Made by a program: the position numbers and the translations under genes
In this document: positions 1 through 6,754 of the stretch, one piece after another
Layout of the letters: each line of letters starts with the position of its first letter
Numbering within the stretch: the stretch's first letter is position 1
Notes under the pieces: generated by a model
The model's database searches: none
What the model was told of the DNA's origin: nothing
What the model saw: only the letters and a program-made list of their open reading frames with translations
Origin: Candidatus Bipolaricaulota bacterium
Lineage (GTDB): Bacteria > Bipolaricaulota > Bipolaricaulia > Bipolaricaulales > Bipolaricaulaceae
Direction: 5' to 3'
Length of the DNA stretch: 64,000 nucleotides
NCBI GenBank assembly: GCA_014360985.1
Contig: JACIWK010000007.1
Location: 1 to 64,000 of the forward strand

Positions 1-957
1 GGGAAGTACGCCGGCACGGAGGTGGACGGGCCGGAGTACGAGACCCTGTACTCCCTCGGCGGATGCCCGGAGGTGGCCTCGATCGAGGCCGTGGCCAAGG
101 CGAACGAGATCTGCGACGTCCTGGGGCTAGACACGATCTCGGCCGGGGTCACCGTGGCGTGGGCGATGGAGGCCGTGGAACGCGGGCTCCTCTCCAAGAA
201 GGACCTCGACGGGATCGACCTCAAGTTCGGGGACGGGGACGCGATGCTCGCCGTCTTGGAGAAGATGGGCCGCCGGGAGGGGAAAACGGGGGCGCTCCTC
301 GCCGACGGGACGAAGGCCGCCTGCGAGCGGCTCGGGAAGGGCGCCTCGTTCGCGATCCACATCAAGGGAATGGAGCTTCCGGCGTACGACATCCGCGGCT
401 CGAAGGGCGTCGCGCTCGCGTTCGCGGTGGCGTTCCGCGGCGGGGACCACCTCACGGGCGGCGTGTACGGCCTCGAGTACGGCGGGTCGTGGTGGAAGCT
501 CACCGCAGACCGTCACTCCCTGCGCGGCAAGGGGTTCGAGGTCCGGCTCGTCGAGGACCTGATGGCGGTTTACGACACCCTCGGCGTGTGCAAGTTCACC
601 CGCCACATCTACTTCCTGGAGGGGCTGCCGGAAATGGTGGCCGCCCAGACGGGCCTCGAGCTCACGGCGGCGGAGCTCCTGTCGATCGGGGAGCGGGCGT
701 CCAACCTCGCCCGGGCGTTCAACGTGCGGGAGGGGTTCAGCCGCAAGGACGATCACCTTCCGCCGCGGGTGATGGAGCTCCCGATCCCGGAGGGGCCGTC
801 GGCCGGGGATCGGGTGAGCCTGGAGGAGCTCCAGGCGCTTCTCGACGACTACTACGAGGCCCGCGGGTGGAGCCGGGACGGGGTGCCCCTCAAGGGACGC
901 CTGGCAGCGTTGGATCTTCCCGACGTGGCCGACGCGGTCGGCGCGAGCGCCCCGTAG
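1..957 (+). CDS. Aldehyde:ferredoxin oxidoreductase family protein, C-terminal part
   Basis: The reading frame is open from base 1 and ends with TAG at 955-957, so the 5' half lies outside the window. About 318 residues are visible of a family that is usually near 600. Segments such as ETLYSLGGCPE, ISAGVTVAWAMEA and LKFGDGDAML match the helical C-terminal domains of AOR enzymes. In that family a tungsten or molybdenum bis-pterin cofactor and a 4Fe-4S cluster oxidise aldehydes to acids with ferredoxin as acceptor. A cofactor-type MoaD-like gene lies at 8079, which fits. The substrate cannot be told from this part. The next gene (thrS) converges on it. Confidence 0.88.
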   Translation, partial: GKYAGTEVDGPEYETLYSLGGCPEVASIEAVAKANEICDVLGLDTISAGVTVAWAMEAVERGLLSKKDLDGIDLKFGDGDAMLAVLEKMGRREGKTGALLADGTKAACERLGKGASFAIHIKGMELPAYDIRGSKGVALAFAVAFRGGDHLTGGVYGLEYGGSWWKLTADRHSLRGKGFEVRLVEDLMAVYDTLGVCKFTRHIYFLEGLPEMVAAQTGLELTAAELLSIGERASNLARAFNVREGFSRKDDHLPPRVMELPIPEGPSAGDRVSLEELQALLDDYYEARGWSRDGVPLKGRLAALDLPDVADAVGASAP

Positions 958-1041
958 GTCCCAAAGGTCGTCGCAGACAAGCTGCGCTGCTACACCAACT
1001 TCGCCAGGTTCAGCACCACCCAAGGTGTGTTCCAAGTCCAT

Positions 1042-1069
1042 AAAAAAAAGGCCCTGCAGGCGCACCTGC
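1042..1069 (-). terminator. Candidate terminator of thrS
   Basis: Read on the minus strand after thrS, a small hairpin with arms GCAGG and CCTGC (1056-1069) is followed, six bases later, by a run of eight T (complement of A8 at 1042-1049). The gap between stem and T-run is not canonical, so this is a weak call. It lies between the convergent AOR and thrS genes. Confidence 0.4.
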
Positions 1070-1117
1070 GACGTAATTACGGGCGTCCTCCCCGTGTACC
1101 GGGGCCACAGGTCGCCT

Positions 1118-3040
1118 CTACAGCGCCAGGCCGCGCGATGCCACCGCTTCCTGGACCTGGGCGACCATGGAACCCACCGGCTGGGGGCCCAGGTCCTCGC
1201 CGGTGCGGAGGCGGACCGCCACCAAGCCTCCTGCCGCCTCCCGCGCCCCGCACACGAGCATGTACGGGACCTTCTGGAGCTGCGCCTCGCGGATGAGCCA
1301 GCGGAGGGTCTTCCGCTCCCTCGTCCACGCCTCGGCCCGGATCCCCGCCCGCCGGAGCTCGTCGGCCACGCCCTCGGCGTAGGGGATCTCCGCCTCGGTC
1401 ACCGGCAGCACCACCGCCTGCACCGGGGCGAGCCAAACTGGGAACGCCCCGCCGTAGTGCTCGATCAGAATCCCGAAGAACCGCTCCAGCGACCCCAGGA
1501 GCGCCCGGTGGACCATGTACGGCCGGTGGGCTTGGCCATCGTCCCCGATGTAAGCCATGTCGAACCGCTCCGGCTCGTTGAAGTCGAACTGGATCGTGGT
1601 GAGCTGCCACGAGCGCTTGAGGGAATCGAGCACATGGAGGTCGATCTTCGGCCCGTAGAACACGGCCTCCCCCGGCATCCGGGTGTAGGAGAGTCCCTTC
1701 CGCTCGAGGGCTCGCACCAGTGACCCTTCGGCCTGCTCCCACATCGCGTCGCTTCCGATGTAGTGCTCGGTGTGCTCCGGATCGCGCACGGACAGGGCGA
1801 CCTTGTAGTCGTGGAACCCGAACGCGCCGAGGATGCGCAGGGTCAGGTCGAGGCACGCCAGGACCTCGTCCTCGATCTGGTCCGGACGGCAGATGATGTG
1901 CGCGTCATCCTGGGTGAACCCCCGCACGCGGAGAAGCCCGTGGAGGACCCCCGACCGCTCGAACCGGTACACGGTGCCGAGCTCGGCATAACGGATGGGG
2001 AGATCGCGGTAGGACCGGGTACGGGTCTTGTAGATCGCGATGTGGAACGGGCAGTTCATCGGCTTCAAGTAGAACTCCTGGCCCTCGACCATCATCGGGC
2101 TGTACATCCCCTCCCGGTAGAAGTCGAGGTGGCCCGAGGTCTCCCACAGCCGGGCCCGCCCGATGTGGGGGGTCACGACGAGCTGATAGCCAGCCTTGTA
2201 GTGCTCGTCTTTCCAGAACGTCTCGATCTGGTGGCGGATCGCGGCCCCTTTGGGGTGCCACAGGACGAGCCCCGCCCCAACCGTCTCGTTATGGATCGAG
2301 AAGAGATCCAGCTCGGGCCCGAGGAAGCGGTGATCGCGCTTTCGCGCCTCCTCCCGCCACTTCAGGTGCTCCTCGAGCGCCTCCCGGGTCGGGAACGCGG
2401 TCCCGTAGATCCGGGTCAGCATGTCGCGCTCCGCATCGCCGCGCCAATAGGCGCCGGCGAGGTCGACGAGCTTCACGTGCTGCACGAGCCCCGTGGAGGG
2501 AAGGTGCGGACCCCGACAGAGGTCAAGGAACTCCCCTTGGCGGTAGAACGAAATCTTCTCGTCGGGGATCTCCCGCAGGAGCTCGAGCTTGTAGGCCTCA
2601 CCCTTCTCCGCAAGGAGGGCCTCGGCCTCGGCGCGGGGAAGCCACACCCGCTCGATCGGGAGGTCCTCCTCCACGATCTTTGCCATCTCCGCTTCGATGC
2701 GGACGAGATCGTCGCGGTTGATCGGGTCCGGAAACCGGAAGTCGTAGTAGAAGCCCTCGGCGATGGCCGGACCGATGGCGAGCTTGACCCCCGGGTAGAG
2801 GCGGGTCACAGCGTGGGCCAGCACGTGGGATGCCGTATGGCGAAGGACGTCGAGTGCCGCTGGATCATTCAGGCCGACCACGCGTACCTCGCCCACCGCG
2901 GGCAATGGATCGCGGACGTCGTGCACCTGCCCGTCCAGGAGGACCGCCGCCGCCGTCGCCCTGCGCTCCCGAAGGGCCGCCAGGAGACCCGCATCACCAA
3001 CCACGATCCTCTCACCGCTCGGCAGGATCACGTCCGCCAT
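1118..3040 (-). CDS. thrS: Threonyl-tRNA synthetase
   Basis: Class II synthetase charging tRNA-Thr, 640 residues from the ATG at 3040. That start has GGAGGTGGGT directly upstream and opens the N-terminal TGS domain (MADVILPSGERI). A longer in-frame extension exists but lacks a ribosome site. The editing domain follows, with HTASHVLAHAV and a later CRGPH motif. The catalytic core includes MNCPFH (zinc ligand Cys), YRFERSG and RVRGFTQDDAH, and a C-terminal anticodon-binding domain closes the protein. Length and order are normal. It is the last gene of a leftward group dnaA-dciA-hslV-thrS. No T-box or leader is seen in the 79 bases between hslV and thrS. Confidence 0.97.
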   Translation of the reverse strand: MADVILPSGERIVVGDAGLLAALRERRATAAAVLLDGQVHDVRDPLPAVGEVRVVGLNDPAALDVLRHTASHVLAHAVTRLYPGVKLAIGPAIAEGFYYDFRFPDPINRDDLVRIEAEMAKIVEEDLPIERVWLPRAEAEALLAEKGEAYKLELLREIPDEKISFYRQGEFLDLCRGPHLPSTGLVQHVKLVDLAGAYWRGDAERDMLTRIYGTAFPTREALEEHLKWREEARKRDHRFLGPELDLFSIHNETVGAGLVLWHPKGAAIRHQIETFWKDEHYKAGYQLVVTPHIGRARLWETSGHLDFYREGMYSPMMVEGQEFYLKPMNCPFHIAIYKTRTRSYRDLPIRYAELGTVYRFERSGVLHGLLRVRGFTQDDAHIICRPDQIEDEVLACLDLTLRILGAFGFHDYKVALSVRDPEHTEHYIGSDAMWEQAEGSLVRALERKGLSYTRMPGEAVFYGPKIDLHVLDSLKRSWQLTTIQFDFNEPERFDMAYIGDDGQAHRPYMVHRALLGSLERFFGILIEHYGGAFPVWLAPVQAVVLPVTEAEIPYAEGVADELRRAGIRAEAWTRERKTLRWLIREAQLQKVPYMLVCGAREAAGGLVAVRLRTGEDLGPQPVGSMVAQVQEAVASRGLAL

Positions 3041-3119
3041 ACCCACCTCCTCGTCGACAGGGATAGCCCGAACCTTACTCCCTTCGGTCGCCTCCGACAA
3101 CGGCTGACGCCGCGCGGAT

Positions 3120-3659
3120 CTACCAGGTGACGGTTTCCAGGGTCACGCAATCGTTCGTGTAGATATCGATCTCGGACGCAATGCGCAAGGCTTCCCGCGC
3201 CACCTCCGCCACGGGAAGCTGGGCGTGCCGCAGGAGGGCCCGCGCCGCGCTCACCGCGTACCCCCCACCGGACCCAACCCCCACCAGGCCGTCGTCCGGC
3301 TCGATCACATCCCCCTCCCCGGTGAGGAGGAACAGGCCTTCCTCGGACACGGCCACCACCACCGCCTCCAGCCGGCGCAGGGCGCGATCGGTACGCCACT
3401 CGCGCGACAGCTCCACCGCTGCCTGGCGGAGGTTCCCGTGGGAGGCGATCTTGGCCTCCAGGCGCTCGAGCAGCGTCATCCCGTCCGCGGTCCCCCCCGA
3501 GAACCCCGCGAGGACGCGGCCCCCATGGAGGCGGTGCACCTTGCGGGCGCCCGTCTTCACGACCCGGCTGCCCATCGTCGCCTGGCCATCGCAGGCCATC
3601 ACCGCCATCCGCCCCTCGGCCGAGCGAAGGGCAAGGATGGTGCTGGATACGGTGTGCAT
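3120..3659 (-). CDS. hslV: ATP-dependent protease subunit HslV
   Basis: Peptidase subunit of the HslUV (ClpYQ) protease, 179 residues. The family signature is clear: CDGQATMG, ARKVHRLHGGRVLAGFSGGTADG, ELSREWRTDR and the C-terminal EIDIYTND. The N-terminus reads MHTVSSTILALR. By alignment with TTIV/TTIL termini of other HslV proteins, the residue at the catalytic Thr1 position appears to be Ser6, with a five-residue propeptide. B. subtilis CodW is a known HslV that uses an N-terminal serine. The start is nine bases after the dciA stop and has no clear Shine-Dalgarno. HslU is not in this window. Confidence 0.93.
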   Translation of the reverse strand: MHTVSSTILALRSAEGRMAVMACDGQATMGSRVVKTGARKVHRLHGGRVLAGFSGGTADGMTLLERLEAKIASHGNLRQAAVELSREWRTDRALRRLEAVVVAVSEEGLFLLTGEGDVIEPDDGLVGVGSGGGYAVSAARALLRHAQLPVAEVAREALRIASEIDIYTNDCVTLETVTW

Positions 3660-3668
3660 CGGTCGAGT

Positions 3669-4205
3669 CTAGCGGCGGGGAGGAGGCCGCTCAATCGCGC
3701 AGCTCCGACACGTGCTCTCCTCGGCCGCCAGGACCACCCCGCACCCCGGGCAACGCCATCCTCCCGCAGTAAGGATCGCCCGCTCCCGTGCTCGCGCCCA
3801 CGCGATCAGGCGGGCGCACACCGCGGCGAGCGTCGTGGGAAGTCCCTTCGGGACTTCCTCACGGGCCGCGCGCACCTCGTCCGCCGCGGGTGGAGGGACG
3901 GCGATCTCCTCTCGGGGAGCGCCATGGGCACGTACCTGGAACCGAAGGTCAACTACCCCACAGCCTGGGGCGACCTCCTCCAGGCGAGCGAGGACCTTCT
4001 CCTTGAGGAGGTTCAGCTCGGAGGCCACAACGTGGCTGTCCACCACGAGATGGAGAGCTCCGCGGTCCACGTAGAGGGGGCGAGCGAGGTGGGATAGGCC
4101 CGTGGATGACCAGTGAAGGATCGGGAGCTGGGCTTGAAGCTCCTCCTCTGCCCCCCAGCTTCGCGCGAGCGGTCCCAACCACTGCCAGATGTCTTTGGCC
4201 TTCAT
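3669..4205 (-). CDS. DUF721/DciA-like protein with C-terminal zinc ribbon
   Basis: About 178 residues from ATG 4205. The N-terminal two thirds resemble DUF721 (DciA) proteins: DIWQWLGPLARSWG at the start, then LYVDRGALHLVVDSHVVASELNLLKEKVLARL. DciA helps load the replicative helicase in bacteria lacking DnaC/DnaI. The C-terminus carries CPGC and CRSC, a four-Cys zinc ribbon not usual for the family. It sits immediately beyond the candidate origin, downstream of dnaA, which supports a replication role. It is followed after nine bases by hslV. No strong ribosome site precedes the chosen start. A longer in-frame reading would run through the origin and is rejected. Confidence 0.8.
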   Translation of the reverse strand: MKAKDIWQWLGPLARSWGAEEELQAQLPILHWSSTGLSHLARPLYVDRGALHLVVDSHVVASELNLLKEKVLARLEEVAPGCGVVDLRFQVRAHGAPREEIAVPPPAADEVRAAREEVPKGLPTTLAAVCARLIAWARARERAILTAGGWRCPGCGVVLAAEESTCRSCAIERPPPRR

Positions 4206-4455
4206 AACCCATGTCGTTGTAGTAGGAGACACCCGTCGTCTGTGGATAACCGCGGAGCGCGGGAGGGGAACGCCACGTTGTGGTGGGGAGAGAGCTGTGG
4301 AAAACCTGGGGATAGGACACCTGTCCAGGGGAGTGCCGTTGGGGAAAGGATTCGCTCGCGACAATGCACACCCTTTTTCCACGTTAGATCAGCCGTTATC
4401 CCCAAGGGCAACGGATGTTTTCCACAGGGTAATCCACGGCCAGGTGGGGATGCCA
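4206..4455. other. Candidate replication origin (oriC) with DnaA boxes
   Basis: The 250-base gap between dnaA and dciA contains eight DnaA-box-like nonamers. Four read on the minus strand: 4241-4249 (perfect TTATCCACA), 4296-4304 (TTTTCCACA), 4307-4315 (CTATCCCCA) and 4340-4348 (CTTTCCCCA). Four read on the plus strand: 4375-4383 (TTTTCCACG), 4396-4404 (TTATCCCCA), 4418-4426 (TTTTCCACA) and 4430-4438 (TAATCCACG). The two arrays face each other across about 26 bases. There is no obvious AT-rich unwinding element. Position next to dnaA and box density make this the best oriC candidate. Confidence 0.8.
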
Positions 4456-5784
4456 TCATGGGCCGTACTTGCTGAGGATCGTGGAGCGGAGACCCTCGAT
4501 CTCGCTGCGGAGGAGGGGCATCTGGCGGAGGAGCTCCTGCATCTTCTGGTAGGAGTGCATGATCGTGGTGTGATCGCGTCCGCCGAACGACCGCCCCAGG
4601 GCGGGGAACGAGCTGTCCGTGAGCTCGCGAGCGAGGTAGATCGCGATCTGGCGGGCGTGGACGAGCTCTTTCTTCCGCGATGGGCTTTCGATCTCGCTCA
4701 CGGGGATCCGGTACGCGGCGGCGACCTCGGTCTTGATCGCTTCCACGGTGAGCTTGCGCGATAGGTCCTCCTTGGGAAGGATCTCCTCGAGCATGGCGGC
4801 GGTGACCGGTCCCTGACAGAGCTCGGCGTGGGCCAGTGCCCGAATGAGTGCCCCCTCCAGGTCGCGGACGTTGGTGGTGATCCGGGAGGCGATGAGCTCG
4901 ACCACCTCGTCGGGGACCTCGAGGCCCCTCCGCCGCGCCTTCTCGCGCAAGATCGCGGATCGGGTCTCGAAGTCGGGGGCCTGGATGTCTGCAACGAGGC
5001 CCCACCGGAACCGGGAAACGAGGCGGTCCTGGAGGCCCTGGAGGTCGTCGGGAGAGCGGTCGGAAGAGAGCACGATCTGCTTCCCGTTTCCATAGAGTTC
5101 GTTGAAGGTGTGGAACAGCTCCTCCTGGGTCCCTTCCTTGTTCTTGAGGAAGTGGACATCGTCGATGAGGAGCACCCCTACCGTGCGGTACTTGGCGCGG
5201 AACTGTTCAGTGGTGTTCGCGGCGATGGACTGGATGAGCTCGATCGCGAACCGCTCCGAGGTCGTGTACACGACCGTCGTGTCGTTGGCGGCGGTAAGGA
5301 TGTGCGATCCGATCGCGTGCAGAAGGTGGGTCTTCCCTAACCCCACGCTCCCGTAGATGAAGAGGGGGTTGTAGGCCCGGGCCGGGGACTCGGCCACGGC
5401 GCGGGCGGCGGCGAACGCCAGTTGCGAGTTCTTCCCTTGCACGAACGTGTCGAACGTGTACTCCGGGTTCAGGGGAAGCGAGCCGTGGTAGCGGCGGGCA
5501 AGGCGCGGGTCGAGGGAGGGCGAGGGAAGGGTCTGCTCCACCACGTGGATCTTGAGGCCGAGGGGCCGGCCGGCGATGTCCTCCACCACCCGTTCCACGA
5601 GCGATCGGTAGCGGCGCTCGATGCCCCCTTTGGCGAGCAGGGACGGAACTTCCAGGATGAGGTTCCCTTCGTCGACGGCCTTGGCCCGCGCGTCATCGAT
5701 CCAAGCCGCGAAACTAGCGGGAGGGATCTCCTTCACGAGCAGGGCTTTCGCCTGTTGCCATATCTCCTCCGCGCTGTGGCCCAT
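4456..5784 (-). CDS. dnaA: Chromosomal replication initiator DnaA
   Basis: Initiator ATPase that binds DnaA boxes and opens oriC, about 442 residues. Seen in order: N-terminal interaction domain (AEEIWQQAKALL), Walker A GSVGLGKTH near residue 145, Walker B LLIDDVHFL, sensor region DRLVSRFRWGL, and the C-terminal DNA-binding signature FGGRDHTTIMHS. ATG at 5784 is preferred, with AAGGAG close upstream. A TTG four codons earlier (5796) is possible and has GAGGAG before it. The gene ends at the candidate origin and is preceded upstream by the tRNA cluster. Confidence 0.97.
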   Translation of the reverse strand: MGHSAEEIWQQAKALLVKEIPPASFAAWIDDARAKAVDEGNLILEVPSLLAKGGIERRYRSLVERVVEDIAGRPLGLKIHVVEQTLPSPSLDPRLARRYHGSLPLNPEYTFDTFVQGKNSQLAFAAARAVAESPARAYNPLFIYGSVGLGKTHLLHAIGSHILTAANDTTVVYTTSERFAIELIQSIAANTTEQFRAKYRTVGVLLIDDVHFLKNKEGTQEELFHTFNELYGNGKQIVLSSDRSPDDLQGLQDRLVSRFRWGLVADIQAPDFETRSAILREKARRRGLEVPDEVVELIASRITTNVRDLEGALIRALAHAELCQGPVTAAMLEEILPKEDLSRKLTVEAIKTEVAAAYRIPVSEIESPSRKKELVHARQIAIYLARELTDSSFPALGRSFGGRDHTTIMHSYQKMQELLRQMPLLRSEIEGLRSTILSKYGP

Positions 5785-5831
5785 GGACTCCTTCAAACTC
5801 CTCGCCCCCGCCGCTGGTCAACATGCGATCA

Positions 5832-5907
5832 TGGTGGCGAGGCCCAGAGTCGAACTGGGGACACCACGGTTTTCAGCCGTGTGCTCTACCACCTGAGCTA
5901 CCTCGCC
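5832..5907 (-). tRNA. tRNA-Phe (GAA)
   Basis: Cloverleaf on the minus strand. Acceptor GGCGAGG pairs with CCTCGCC. The anticodon stem CACGG/CCGTG holds loop CTGAAAA with anticodon GAA. The T-arm has GTTCGACTC. The 3' CCA is encoded. It is the last gene of a six-tRNA cluster read leftwards towards dnaA. Confidence 0.95.
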
Positions 5908-5930
5908 CGACAACCGGTTCCAGGTTGTCG
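5908..5930. repeat. Perfect hairpin between tRNA-Phe and tRNA-Asp
   Basis: Arms CGACAACC and GGTTGTCG (8 bp) enclose a 7-base loop, directly adjoining the 5' end of tRNA-Phe. A role in processing of the tRNA transcript is possible but not shown. Confidence 0.6.
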
Positions 5931-5976
5931 GTGGTGCGGTTGAAACCGAGAACCGCGGAACCGGCAACCGCCTTTC

Positions 5977-6055
5977 TGGCGGGGACGACGGGATTTGAAC
6001 CCGCGGTCTCCGGAGTGACAATCCGGTGTCCTAGTCCAGCCTAGACCACGTCCCC
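5977..6055 (-). tRNA. tRNA-Asp (GTC)
   Basis: Acceptor GGGGACG pairs with CGTCCCC, discriminator G, and CCA is encoded. The anticodon stem CCGGA/TCCGG has loop TTGTCAC with anticodon GTC. The D-loop is slightly long, giving 79 bases with CCA. Confidence 0.93.
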
Positions 6056-6066
6056 GAACCTGCCAG

Positions 6067-6138
6067 TGGGCGAGAGAGGGATCGAACCTCTGACCTTCCG
6101 GATGTAAGCCGGATGCTCTCCCGCTGAGCTACTCGCCC
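6067..6138 (-). tRNA. tRNA-Val (TAC)
   Basis: Acceptor GGGCGAG pairs with CTCGCCC, discriminator A. The anticodon stem TCCGG/CCGGA has loop CTTACAT with anticodon TAC. The genome continues CTG after the discriminator, so CCA is not encoded. Confidence 0.94.
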
Positions 6139-6172
6139 GGGAGTGTACCCCCCTCCCTGGGAGAGGAGCAAG

Positions 6173-6245
6173 TGTCCCCGGGGGGATTCGAACCCCCGTT
6201 TCCGGATTGAAAGCCCGGTATCCTAGACCGCTGGACGACGGGGAC
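6173..6245 (-). tRNA. tRNA-Glu (TTC)
   Basis: Acceptor GTCCCCG pairs with CGGGGAC, discriminator A. The anticodon loop CTTTCAA gives anticodon TTC on a stem closed by one G-T pair. CCA is not encoded. Repeats of the GACTTG type lie immediately upstream (6246-6285). Confidence 0.94.
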
Positions 6246-6361
6246 AGAACCACAGTCTCAAGTCAACAAGTCTACAAGTCTTGGCGTATCCAGCCAAGCC
6301 CAGTTGGCCCAAGCCGCCGGTCTCATCAGAACTTGCGCTTTTCGACTCATGACGATCCTTG

Positions 6362-6434
6362 TGGGTCGTGCAGGAATTGAACCTGCGACACCCGGCTTAA
6401 AAGGCCGGTGCTCTACCGACTGAGCTAACGACCC
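6362..6434 (-). tRNA. tRNA-Lys (TTT)
   Basis: Acceptor GGGTCGT pairs with ACGACCC, discriminator A. The anticodon stem CCGGC/GCCGG has loop CTTTTAA with anticodon TTT. CCA is not encoded (CAA follows the discriminator). Confidence 0.95.
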
Positions 6435-6546
6435 GCTGCCACAGTCCTCAGTCCGCAAGTCTCAAGTCGGGAAGTCGTGGGAGCCGGGAGCGGGGTGGAA
6501 GGGCTTGCGGCTTGGCGACTTGTGACTCGTTGACGTGTGACTGTCT

Positions 6547-6622
6547 TGGTGGGTCGTGGAGGATTCGAACCCCCGGCCCGCGGATTAAGAGTCCGCTGCT
6601 CTACCGACTGAGCTAACGACCC
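6547..6622 (-). tRNA. tRNA-Lys (CTT)
   Basis: Acceptor GGGTCGT pairs with ACGACCC, discriminator A, CCA encoded. The anticodon stem GCGGA/TCCGC has loop CTCTTAA with anticodon CTT. It shares acceptor and D-arm sequence with the neighbouring tRNA-Lys(TTT), so the two are probably duplicates. It is the first gene of the leftward cluster. Confidence 0.95.
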
Positions 6623-6740
6623 GCTACCACAGTCCTCAGTCCACAGTCGGGAAGTCAAGTGTTCCGCGACAACTGGGACTTGCCGGCTTTCGACTTGTGG
6701 CTCTGAGTTTACGGGCGGTGGGCGGGCTCCGTCAAGGCGC

Positions 6741-6746
6741 TACAAT
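6741..6746 (+). promoter_or_regulatory. -10 element of rarA
   Basis: TACAAT lies 8 bases before the rarA ATG. No Shine-Dalgarno is present, so the transcript should start at or next to the start codon. No good -35 hexamer is seen. Confidence 0.55.
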
Positions 6747-6754
6747 GGAACAGC

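Larger units (their letters stand above)
6246..6680 (-). repeat. Degenerate GACTTGT heptad/octad repeats upstream of three tRNA genes
   Basis: Read on the minus strand, the sequences just upstream of tRNA-Glu, tRNA-Lys(TTT) and tRNA-Lys(CTT) each carry four or five GACT words spaced 7-8 bases apart, for example GACTTGTAGACTTGTTGACT before tRNA-Glu and GACTGTGGACTGAGGACT before tRNA-Lys(CTT). Inverse-orientation copies (AGTCACAAGTC) occur downstream of tRNA-Lys(CTT), between it and tRNA-Lys(TTT). Similarity between the blocks suggests duplication. No gene is seen in these spacers. Confidence 0.6.

Noticed and set aside
127-1065. Long open frames opposite or overlapping core genes (for example across AOR, uvrC, the acyl-CoA ligase and znuABC)
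   Set aside because: High G+C makes stop codons rare in shadow frames. These lack ribosome sites, have Arg/Pro/Gly-rich low-complexity translations and lie over well-identified genes.
3041-3119. T-box or leader peptide upstream of thrS
   Set aside because: Only 79 bases separate it from hslV, with no stem-loop, no T-box motif and no Thr-rich frame.
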